Below the pieces are notes generated by a model. That model ran no database searches. It had not been told where the DNA came from and saw only the letters and a list, made by a program, of their open reading frames with translations. A DNA stretch of 8,423 nucleotides. Source: an uncultured Bacteroidales bacterium (GTDB lineage: Bacteria > Bacteroidota > Bacteroidia > Bacteroidales > Bacteroidaceae). The stretch covers positions 1-8,423 of the forward strand of contig CAMAMZ010000088.1 in the NCBI GenBank assembly GCA_945837185.1, in the 5' to 3' direction. Positions within the stretch are counted from its first letter, which is position 1; every line of letters begins with the position of its first letter. Below, in pieces: positions 1 to 5,796 of this stretch. Made by a program: the position numbers and the translations under genes.

Positions 1-24
1 ATAGGTATCATACTTTCATAAAGA

Positions 25-918
25 ATGAAGAAAATATATCTGTTGGCACTCGTCGTTTTGGCGAGTGCTTCTTTTAATATGGCACAGGCTGCCAAGAAGA
101 AAAAGAAGTCTGCCAAGGAGCCTGTGGTAGAGCAAGTGATGTTGCGTTCTGCCTCCGATTCTTTGAGCTATGCAGCAGGAAAGGCCGTAACAGAGGGATT
201 GATAGAATATTTGCAGCGAGAGATGCAGGTCGACACTGCCTATATGGCCGATGTGGTGGCAGGCTTCAATGAAGCCATGAAGAGCAATGGCGACCCACAG
301 TATAAAGCCTATGCGGCAGGTGTGCAAATGGCACGGTTGGTGCTCGGCCGTATTCTGCCCGGTATCAGCAGCGAGTTTGAAGGCACACGCGATACCATCA
401 ACACCGATCTCTTCACCGCTGGCTATCGCGATGCGCTTCTGGGCGATACAACACGCTTTACCGATGCTAAAGCCCGGGAGTTCTTCACCATGCGCATGAA
501 GGAAAGCAAGGAAGAGGCGCAGCGTGCTTACCGTGACGCTAACGAACGCTGGTTGACAGACAACAAAACCAAGGAAGGCGTGGTAACAACGCCCAGCGGA
601 CTCCAATATAAGGTGTTGCGCAAGGGAACCGGTGCCGTGCCTACGAAAGACGACAGGGTGACCGTGAAATATGAAGGGAAGACGATTGACGGAACGGTCT
701 TTGACAGTAGCTACAAGCGGAATCCCCAAACCACTACCTTCGGCTGTAGCCATGTCATTAAAGGATGGACAGAGGCCCTCACCATGATGCCCGTAGGAAG
801 CAAATGGGAACTCTATATTCCGCAGCAACTGGCCTATGGCGAGCGACAGGCGGGGCAAATCAAGCCTTTCTCAACCCTCATCTTCACCGTAGAGCTGGAA
901 AAGATAGAAGAGAAATAG
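25..918 (+). CDS. Secreted FKBP-type peptidyl-prolyl cis-trans isomerase
   Basis: This 297-residue protein should catalyse cis-trans isomerisation of X-Pro bonds and help fold exported proteins. Residues 1-20 or 1-22 form a signal peptide (two Lys, then a hydrophobic run), with cleavage possible at A20/Q21 or A22/A23. A Lys cluster follows (24-28). Residues about 40-175 resemble the N-terminal FKBP dimerisation domain (SDSLSYAAGKAV and following helices). The catalytic FKBP domain spans about 190-295. Counterparts of the FKBP12 pocket are visible: Y216, F226/D227 (FDSS), V244/I245 and W248 (VIKGW), Y271 (LAYG) and F287 (STLIF). K280/F282 replace the more usual residues of the G-x-I-P-P-N-S-T loop, a mild deviation. 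The ATG at 25 is chosen because it precedes the signal peptide directly; its promoter lies outside the window. Periplasmic location is inferred, since no lipobox is present. The 3' end is repeated downstream. Confidence 0.95.
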   Translation: MKKIYLLALVVLASASFNMAQAAKKKKKSAKEPVVEQVMLRSASDSLSYAAGKAVTEGLIEYLQREMQVDTAYMADVVAGFNEAMKSNGDPQYKAYAAGVQMARLVLGRILPGISSEFEGTRDTINTDLFTAGYRDALLGDTTRFTDAKAREFFTMRMKESKEEAQRAYRDANERWLTDNKTKEGVVTTPSGLQYKVLRKGTGAVPTKDDRVTVKYEGKTIDGTVFDSSYKRNPQTTTFGCSHVIKGWTEALTMMPVGSKWELYIPQQLAYGERQAGQIKPFSTLIFTVELEKIEEK

Positions 919-1008
919 ACTACTACAGGAACCGTAGAGCGGCAAAAGGTCGAAGAGAAATAGGATAAGAAAAGAACCGTATTGCTGGAAAAGCATAGCA
1001 GAGAAACA
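886..1008 (+). repeat. Three tandem copies of the FKBP gene 3' end, 45-base period
   Basis: The last 33 bases of the FKBP gene (886-918, encoding TVELEKIEEK and TAG) recur at 931-963 with 29 of 33 bases identical, encoding TVERQKVEEK and TAG. A weaker third copy starts at 976. Its first 18 bases match the gene end at 16 positions, then it carries a one-base insertion, encodes TVLLEKHSRETS and stops with TAA at 1012-1014. Starts are exactly 45 bases apart, so all copies share the gene's reading frame. The 12-base linkers (919-930, 964-975) are not similar to the sequence before copy one. The copies are probably old duplications decaying outside the gene; C-terminal extension by stop readthrough is possible but unproven. 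Confidence 0.8.
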
Positions 1009-1033
1009 AGCTAAGACAAGCAGAGAAACAAGC
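997..1033 (+). repeat. Short direct repeat, 15 bases, two copies
   Basis: The 15-mer AGCAGAGAAACAAGC occurs perfectly at 997-1011 and 1019-1033, 22 bases apart. It begins inside the third degenerate FKBP-end copy and continues the purine-rich repetitive stretch toward the Lrp promoter. It looks like a further slippage product. No coding role is visible. Confidence 0.75.
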
Positions 1034-1067
1034 AAACAAAAGAACGGTATTTCATCCTCTCAATGAC

Positions 1068-1102
1068 AAAATGCACGGATTTAATAAAAATTCGTGCATT
1101 TT
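1068..1102. promoter_or_regulatory. 35-base palindrome before the Lrp promoter: operator or terminator
   Basis: The arms 1068-1082 (AAAATGCACGGATTT) and 1088-1102 pair over 15 positions, with one G-T wobble (1078/1092) and a 5-base loop, AATAA. The outer 10 bases of each arm match perfectly. The right arm ends two bases before the proposed -33 TTTG at 1105. Two roles are possible. It could be an operator bound by the adjacent Lrp/AsnC protein, which often autoregulates and favours dyads with AT-rich centres. It could also be an intrinsic terminator for the FKBP transcript, since a T run (1099-1103) overlaps the stem end, although it lies about 150 bases past the FKBP stop. The pairing is seen; the role is inferred. 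Confidence 0.65.
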
Positions 1103-1104
1103 TG

Positions 1105-1136
1105 TTTGCACATTTCCACGGAAATACCTACATTTG
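1105..1136 (+). promoter_or_regulatory. Bacteroidetes-type promoter of the Lrp operon
   Basis: TTTG at 1105-1108 and TACATTTG at 1129-1136 match the Bacteroidetes -33 (TTTG) and -7 (TAnnTTTG) consensus, with a 20-base spacer in the expected range. Transcription should start near 1140-1144, giving a leader of about 25 A-rich bases before ATG 1168. This placement also argues against the upstream in-frame ATG at 1063, which lies before the promoter. Confidence 0.8.
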
Positions 1137-1167
1137 CCCTGCGAAAATTAAATCTATTACATACAGA

Positions 1168-1629
1168 ATGGATAAGATAGATAAACTTGACAAAAAGATA
1201 CTGGGTATATTAGCCAAGAACGCACGTATACCTTTTAAGGATGTAGCCGCCGAATGTGGCGTGTCGCGTGCAGCGATTCACCAACGTGTCCAACACCTCA
1301 TTGACAATGGCGTCATTACCGGAAGTGGTTTTTATGTAAACCCCAAGAGTTTGGGTTATTCCACCTGCACCTATGTAGGTTTGAATCTGGAACGGGGCAG
1401 CATGTACAAAGAGGTTGTTGAACGCCTGCAAACCATCCCTGAAATTGTAGAGTGCCATTTCACGACCGGTTCCTACACCATGCTCATTAAGCTTTATGCA
1501 CAAGACAATGAACAGCTCATGGATTTGCTCAACAACCAGTTGCAAACCATTCCCGGTGTGGTTTCTACCGAAACACTTATATCCCTCGAGCAGAGCATCA
1601 AGCGCGAGATAACCGTCAGAACAGAGTAA
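1168..1629 (+). CDS. Lrp/AsnC family transcriptional regulator
   Basis: This 153-residue protein has the normal length and layout of the feast/famine regulators, which bind DNA as dimers to octamers and respond to amino acids or related effectors. The start resembles the family opening (IDKLDKKIL). The helix-turn-helix covers about residues 22-45 (DVAAECGVSRAAIHQRVQHL). The RAM effector and oligomerisation domain follows from about 65 to 145, including GSYTMLIKLYA. The frame stays open upstream to an ATG at 1063, but that ATG precedes the promoter and the extra residues look unlike the family, so ATG 1168 is preferred. The next gene begins 45 bases after the stop with no terminator between, so the regulator probably shares an operon with the fused hydrolase. 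The effector cannot be read from sequence. Autoregulation through the palindrome at 1068-1102 is an inference. Confidence 0.93.
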   Translation: MDKIDKLDKKILGILAKNARIPFKDVAAECGVSRAAIHQRVQHLIDNGVITGSGFYVNPKSLGYSTCTYVGLNLERGSMYKEVVERLQTIPEIVECHFTTGSYTMLIKLYAQDNEQLMDLLNNQLQTIPGVVSTETLISLEQSIKREITVRTE

Positions 1630-1674
1630 TACGCCGGGCGCTTTGCGAACCAAGGGCGTTCCTCAGAAAGAGAT

Positions 1675-3426
1675 ATGGAAAAATTCAGTATTGCGTCGCA
1701 TTTGCAACCATTGTATGCAACAAGTCCTCATGCCTGTCGCCTCCCGGTGATAGGCATTACTGCCAATTATGTAGAAGGCGATGTGCAGTTGCGCGACCGC
1801 TATTACCGTCAGATTGTGGAAGCAGGCGGCACCCCATGGATTATTCCACCCGTGGCCGATGTCAGCGTGTTAGAAGAAACCCTGCAACATATTGACGGCC
1901 TGTTGCTCACGGGCGGAGGCGACCACAACCCCCTGTGGTATGGCGAAGAACCGCTCAAGGATTTACATGGAGTGAATGCCGAGCGCGATTTGCCCGAGCT
2001 GCTCATTACGCAGTTGGCCTATCATCGCCAGATTCCTATCTTGGGAATCTGCAGAGGCCTGCAAACCTTGGCCGTTGCCTTGGGTGGCAAGGTTACACAG
2101 CACCTCACCTCGGCCTTGAAACATACACAGGAAGCCGCACGCGAACTCCCCACCCACAGCATCACGATAGCGAAAGATTCGCAGCTCTACACACTGCTGG
2201 GGAGCGAACAGACTTATGTCAATTCCTTCCATCATCAGGCCGTAACGGAAGGTGGTCCACATTTCCGTGTCGTGGCACAGGCCATGGACGGTGTAGTGGA
2301 AGCGATGGAAAGCAGCGAGCTAAAACCCATCCTCGGTGTGCAATGGCATCCCGAATGGTTGGGCAAGGAAGGCTTGCCGCTTTTCAAATGGTTGGTGGAA
2401 CAGGCCGACCTATTTCGTCGGGCCAAAACCCTCCACGACCGCCTGCTCACCCTCGACAGCCACTGCGACACACCCATGTTCTTTCCCCAAGGTGTAGACT
2501 TCGGGCAGCGCGATGACCGTATCTTGGTCGACCTCCACAAAATGACCGAAGGCCGACTCGATGCCACCACCATGGTAGCCTATCTGCCCCAGCCCAAGCC
2601 CGGACAGCCGTTTGCCGACATCGCCCCCATCCCTGCTCCAACCCCCACCGCTTATGCCGATTTGATTTTCGACAAGATAGCGAACACCCTACAGCGCTAT
2701 CCCGCCGCTGTAAGTCAGGCACGCACGCCCCACGATTTATACCGCAACAAACAAGCTGGCAGAAAATCGGTCATGTTCGGAATAGAAAACGGACTTGCCT
2801 TAAACCACGATGTGGCGCAGGTGGCGCACTTCGCACAGCGTGGCGTGGTGTATATCACCTTGTGCCATAATGGCGACAACGACCTTTGCGACTCCGCCCG
2901 AGGCACAGCCACGCATGGTGGCGTGAGCGACTTCGGTGCGCAGGTAATCAAGGAGATGAACCGTTTGGGATTGATGGTCGACCTGTCGCATGCTGCCGTG
3001 TCGAGCTTCTATGACGCCTTGCACATCAGCACCACCCCCATCGTATGCAGTCACAGCAATTGCCGAGCACTCTGCGATGTGCCCCGCAATCTCGACGATG
3101 CACAGCTGCGCGCATTGGCAGCCCAAGGAGGCGTGGCACAAATCACCCTCTATCATGGCTTCCTCCGGCAGCAAGGCGAAGCAACCATCCTCGATGCCGT
3201 GCAACATCTCGAACACGCTATCCAAGTGATGGGCATCGACCACGTAGGCATCGGAACCGACTTCGACGGCGATGGCGGAGTGAGGGGCATGGCCGATGCT
3301 TCCGAGGCGATACGCTTCACCATCCAGTTGCTCCGTCGTCGTTATAGCGAAGAGGATATTCGCAAGATATGGGGCGGCAACTGGCTTCGTGTGATGGAAC
3401 AGGTACAGCAACAACAAACCAGATAA
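1675..3426 (+). CDS. Fused gamma-glutamyl hydrolase (peptidase C26) and membrane-dipeptidase-type (M19) enzyme
   Basis: This 583-residue protein joins two hydrolases. Residues about 22-245 form a class I glutamine-amidotransferase-like C26 domain of the PuuD type, which cleaves gamma-glutamyl bonds. The nucleophile is C126 (GICRG), with H225 and E227 (VQWHPEW) completing the triad. Residues about 252-575 form an M19 zinc dipeptidase. By comparison with human renal dipeptidase, the metal ligands are H263 and D265 (HCD), E371 (GIENG), H439 (DLSH) and H460 (SHS), with D529 in GTDFDG; the typical GGNWLRV follows. Both sites appear intact. No signal peptide or membrane segment is visible, so it is probably cytoplasmic despite the M19 name. 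Substrates are unknown; gamma-glutamyl peptides, glutathione or gamma-D-glutamyl wall fragments are candidates. A purine-rich stretch (about 1666-1673) precedes ATG 1675. Only four bases separate the stop from the next gene, suggesting translational coupling. Confidence 0.93.
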   Translation: MEKFSIASHLQPLYATSPHACRLPVIGITANYVEGDVQLRDRYYRQIVEAGGTPWIIPPVADVSVLEETLQHIDGLLLTGGGDHNPLWYGEEPLKDLHGVNAERDLPELLITQLAYHRQIPILGICRGLQTLAVALGGKVTQHLTSALKHTQEAARELPTHSITIAKDSQLYTLLGSEQTYVNSFHHQAVTEGGPHFRVVAQAMDGVVEAMESSELKPILGVQWHPEWLGKEGLPLFKWLVEQADLFRRAKTLHDRLLTLDSHCDTPMFFPQGVDFGQRDDRILVDLHKMTEGRLDATTMVAYLPQPKPGQPFADIAPIPAPTPTAYADLIFDKIANTLQRYPAAVSQARTPHDLYRNKQAGRKSVMFGIENGLALNHDVAQVAHFAQRGVVYITLCHNGDNDLCDSARGTATHGGVSDFGAQVIKEMNRLGLMVDLSHAAVSSFYDALHISTTPIVCSHSNCRALCDVPRNLDDAQLRALAAQGGVAQITLYHGFLRQQGEATILDAVQHLEHAIQVMGIDHVGIGTDFDGDGGVRGMADASEAIRFTIQLLRRRYSEEDIRKIWGGNWLRVMEQVQQQQTR

Positions 3427-3430
3427 TGCA

Positions 3431-4450
3431 ATGACGCGGAAAATGAAAATCATTATAGGAATTGTGGCGGCAACCACAGCCTTGTCTTTAGGATGGAAAG
3501 AGTGGCGGAACAACCATTTCGCTGTGACGGAAACAGAGGAGGTGGCAGAGAAGGCGGCTCCCGTTGGTCCGGCTTTCAATGCCGACAGCGCCTATGCCTT
3601 TGTCAAAGCCCAGTGCAATTTCGGGCCCCGTGCCATGAACACCGAAGCCCACGACCGTTGTGCGGATTGGCTTGCAGCACAGTTCAAAGTCTATGGCTGC
3701 GACGTGACACGGCAATGTGCCGACCTCAAAGGCTACGACGGCACCCTGCTCAAGAGCCAGAACATCATTGCACGCAGCTTCCCCGAGCGCACTACCCGTA
3801 TCTTGCTGTGTGCCCACTGGGATAGCCGACCATGGGCCGACAACGACCCCGATTCCGCCAACTGGCGCAAACCCCTCTTAGGCGCTAACGACGGTGCCAG
3901 CGGTGTGGCGGTGCTGCTCGAGGTGGCACGCCTGCTGCAAACAGACACCACCCTCATGGTGGGCGTAGACTTTGTATGCTTCGATGCCGAAGATTGGGGC
4001 GTGCCCCAATGGGACACACACCACGACAGCGACGACAGCTGGGCGCTGGGCGCACAGTATTTTGCAGCCCACCTGCCGCAAGGCTTTGAGGTGCGCTATG
4101 GCGTGCTGCTCGACATGGTGGGCGCACAAGGGGCGCGCTTCTACCGCGAAGCCCTTTCCATGGAATATGCCCCCGCTATTGTGAAGAAGGTGTGGAAGGC
4201 GGCACGGCAAGCAGGCTATGGCAGTTTCTTCCCCCAACAAGATGGCGGAATGATTACCGACGACCATGTGCCGCTCAACCAAACGGCACGCATACCCACC
4301 ATCGACATCATTCCCTATTATCCCGACTGCATGCAAAGCAGTTTCGGACCCACATGGCATACGGTCAACGACACTCCTGAAAACATAGACCGGCAGACGC
4401 TCAAGGCGGTAGGGCAGACCGTGATTCAGGTCTTGTATACCGAGAAATAG
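3431..4450 (+). CDS. Animal-type glutaminyl cyclase, M28 family zinc enzyme, exported
   Basis: This 339-residue protein should convert N-terminal Gln of exported proteins to pyroglutamate. Residues about 5-22 are hydrophobic after MTRKMK, forming a signal or anchor with no lipobox and no clear AxA site; the rest probably faces the periplasm. Motifs match bacterial animal-type cyclases such as that of Porphyromonas: AHWDSRPWAD (128-137), GANDGASG (151-158), FDAEDWG (184-190), LLDMVG (226-231), DDH (277-279) and TWHT (308-311). By analogy with human QPCT, D154, D188 and H310 bind zinc, while E187 and D228 serve catalysis. One Asp replaces the second Glu of the human EE pair, as I recall is usual in bacterial members. 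An M28 aminopeptidase is the alternative, but those normally bind two zincs with additional His/Asp ligands. The start lies four bases after the previous stop; an in-frame ATG at 3443 is also possible. Bacteroidetes secreted proteins commonly carry Gln after signal peptidase I cleavage, which explains the need for this enzyme. Confidence 0.9.
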   Translation: MTRKMKIIIGIVAATTALSLGWKEWRNNHFAVTETEEVAEKAAPVGPAFNADSAYAFVKAQCNFGPRAMNTEAHDRCADWLAAQFKVYGCDVTRQCADLKGYDGTLLKSQNIIARSFPERTTRILLCAHWDSRPWADNDPDSANWRKPLLGANDGASGVAVLLEVARLLQTDTTLMVGVDFVCFDAEDWGVPQWDTHHDSDDSWALGAQYFAAHLPQGFEVRYGVLLDMVGAQGARFYREALSMEYAPAIVKKVWKAARQAGYGSFFPQQDGGMITDDHVPLNQTARIPTIDIIPYYPDCMQSSFGPTWHTVNDTPENIDRQTLKAVGQTVIQVLYTEK

Positions 4451-4466
4451 AAAAAACCATGCGCCA

Positions 4467-4510
4467 CAATCCCTTTTGCAACCCGATTGCAAAAGGGATT
4501 GATTAATTTT
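4467..4510 (+). terminator. Perfect 15-base-pair hairpin after the cyclase gene, possibly also an operator
   Basis: The arms 4467-4481 (CAATCCCTTTTGCAA) and 4487-4501 are exact reverse complements around the loop CCCGA. The stem starts 17 bases after the cyclase stop and is followed by ATTAATTTT (4502-4510), so it is a plausible intrinsic terminator for the Lrp operon. The stem is not especially GC-rich and the T run is interrupted. The T-rich tail overlaps the proposed -7 element of the efflux operon, so the same dyad could act as an operator for a metal or stress regulator. Both roles may hold. Confidence 0.7.
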
Positions 4511-4511
4511 G
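4504..4511 (+). promoter_or_regulatory. Probable -7 element of the efflux operon promoter
   Basis: TAATTTTG at 4504-4511 fits TAnnTTTG exactly and would start transcription near 4516-4519, leaving a leader of about 22 bases before ATG 4540. The best upstream TTTG (4475-4478) lies inside the palindrome and is 25 bases away, longer than the usual 19-21. The -33 element is therefore weak or displaced, which would suit a promoter that needs an activator or is repressed at the palindrome. Confidence 0.5.
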
Positions 4512-4539
4512 CGGGAGTTTAAAAAATCAACCCACCACA

Positions 4540-5778
4540 ATGAGGAAGAATCATACAATCCTAACCCCCTGCATGCTGTTTGCACTCCCCATGCTTTTTG
4601 CCCTTTCCGCCTGTGGCGGACCCCATGGCGAGCGCGATGATCATCATGCGCACGAGGAAGAACAACATGCACATGGCGAAGAACAACACGCACACGAGGA
4701 AGAATCACATGCACATGGCGAAGCGCCACATGCCGACGAAATCATACTCACTGAACATCAGCTGCATCAGGCAGGCATAGAAACGGAGAAGGTTGCACCG
4801 GCTCCGTTTGCAGGCGTAATCCGTGTGGGAGGCCAACTCTCAACACCTATAGGGTCGGAACAAACCGTTGTGGCCACTGCCGACGGCATTTTAACGTATG
4901 CCGGTGCAGCTGCCGTCGAAGGCATGGCCGTAGGTGCCGGACAGCTGATTGCCACCATTACAGCCAAGCAGTTGCAGGATGGCGATGCCACGCAAAAGGC
5001 ACGTATCGCCTACCAGGTAGCCCTGAAGGAATACCAACGTGCGCAAGAACTGGCTGCCGACAAGATTGTGTCGCAGCGGGAACTGGAGGCCGCCAAGGCT
5101 GCCTACGAAACAGCCAAGGCTGCTTTGGGCAGTGCCGCAGCTTCGGGCCACCGTGTGGCGGAAGACGCCCAGGCCGGCATGCGGGTGGTGGCTCCTTTAG
5201 GTGGCTACGTGAAGAACCGTTTGTCGCAGCAAGGAGCTTATGTCACCGTGGGAACGCCAATCCTCACCATCACACAAACCCGCAAGCTCCAACTGAGGGC
5301 CGACGTGCCCGAAACCTATTATGCTCGGCTTGCCTCCGTTGAGAGCGCCAATTTCCGCATTGCAGCAGATAATACAGTATACAGTCTTGCGCAATTGCAT
5401 GGCAGGTTGGTGGCAAAGGGCAAAACACGTGCAGCCGACTCCTACACCATTCCCGTCACCTTCGAGTTCGACAATATCGGCAACTTCATGCCCGGTGCCT
5501 TTGCCGAAGTCTACCTCTTGGGCAAGGAGCGCCTGCAGGTGCTGTCGGTGCCCTCCACCGCCATTACCGAAGAGCAAGGACTCTATTATATATATATTAA
5601 GGTGAAAGACGAACACCATGCCTTCACGAAGCGAGAAGTGCGTTTGGGCGACGACAACGGAGTGCGCACAGAAATCCTACAAGGCCTGCAGGCCGGCGAG
5701 GAAGTTGTTGTGAAGGGCGCCATGCAGGTACGCCTTGCCGCCATGTCTTCGGCCATACCCGTAGGCCATAGTCATTAA
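4540..5778 (+). CDS. Heavy-metal efflux RND periplasmic adaptor, His-rich lipoprotein (CusB/CzcB type)
   Basis: This 412-residue membrane fusion protein should link the inner-membrane pump to an outer-membrane channel. It starts with a lipoprotein signal: MRKNH, a hydrophobic stretch and the lipobox LSAC, with C25 as the lipidated residue. Residues 29-66 are a His/Glu-rich metal-binding segment built of seven-residue repeats. The adaptor core follows: half-lipoyl segments near 108-147 and 214-248, an alpha-helical hairpin between them (about 150-205, including YQVALKEYQRAQELA and RELEAAKAAYETAKAAL), then beta-barrel and membrane-proximal parts. The protein ends in GHSH, a second possible metal ligand. 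The Met residues used by E. coli CusB for Cu/Ag have no evident equivalents in the N-terminal segment, where His dominates. The charged N-terminus supports ATG 4540 over Met12 or Met18. The pump gene follows after 18 bases. No outer-membrane factor lies upstream; it may be downstream or elsewhere. Confidence 0.92.
   Translation: MRKNHTILTPCMLFALPMLFALSACGGPHGERDDHHAHEEEQHAHGEEQHAHEEESHAHGEAPHADEIILTEHQLHQAGIETEKVAPAPFAGVIRVGGQLSTPIGSEQTVVATADGILTYAGAAAVEGMAVGAGQLIATITAKQLQDGDATQKARIAYQVALKEYQRAQELAADKIVSQRELEAAKAAYETAKAALGSAAASGHRVAEDAQAGMRVVAPLGGYVKNRLSQQGAYVTVGTPILTITQTRKLQLRADVPETYYARLASVESANFRIAADNTVYSLAQLHGRLVAKGKTRAADSYTIPVTFEFDNIGNFMPGAFAEVYLLGKERLQVLSVPSTAITEEQGLYYIYIKVKDEHHAFTKREVRLGDDNGVRTEILQGLQAGEEVVVKGAMQVRLAAMSSAIPVGHSH
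4645..4731 (+). repeat. In-frame 21-base repeats encoding His-rich heptads
   Basis: Four 21-base units at 4645, 4666, 4687 and 4708 encode HAHEEEQ, HAHGEEQ, HAHEEES and HAHGEAP, and a fifth begins at 4729 (HADE). The E/G alternation gives a 42-base higher-order period, pointing to duplication of a two-unit block. Every unit keeps His-Ala-His and acidic residues, a layout suited to binding Zn, Ni, Co or Cu. Units are multiples of three, so copy-number changes would keep the frame. Confidence 0.9.
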
Positions 5779-5781
5779 ATC

Positions 5782-5790
5782 GGAGGGAGG
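5782..5790 (+). promoter_or_regulatory. Strong Shine-Dalgarno-like site of the pump gene
   Basis: GGAGGGAGG ends six bases before ATG 5797. It fixes the pump start and is the clearest ribosome binding site in the window; genes behind the two promoters have A-rich leaders instead. It lies in the 18-base gap after the adaptor stop. Confidence 0.75.
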
Positions 5791-5796
5791 GCAATC

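Noticed and set aside
11..18. TACTTTCA as a possible -7 element for the FKBP gene
   Set aside because: It misses two of the six defined consensus bases and lies only six bases before the start codon; the real promoter is probably left of the window.
16..858. Long minus-strand open frame (280 codons) opposite the FKBP gene
   Set aside because: It is antisense to a well-supported gene, has an odd His/Cys-rich composition and no recognisable domain.
1063..1167. In-frame upstream extension of the Lrp gene to ATG 1063 (35 extra residues)
   Set aside because: It would begin before the promoter at 1105-1136 and run through the palindrome. The extra residues do not resemble the family, and ATG 1168 gives the normal protein length.
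1630..1674. Possible hairpin or promoter between the Lrp and fusion genes
   Set aside because: Only a five-base ACGCC/GGCGT pairing without a T run is present, and no TAnnTTTG element was found.
2800..3579. Minus-strand open frame (259 codons) opposite the M19 domain and the cyclase start
   Set aside because: It spans the junction of two clear plus-strand genes and has no family signature; it follows from their codon usage.
3878..4729. Minus-strand open frame with HVHV and HVHVVLPRAHDDH-like His repeats
   Set aside because: The repeats are the reverse reading of the adaptor's His-rich heptads, and the frame crosses the palindrome and promoter region.
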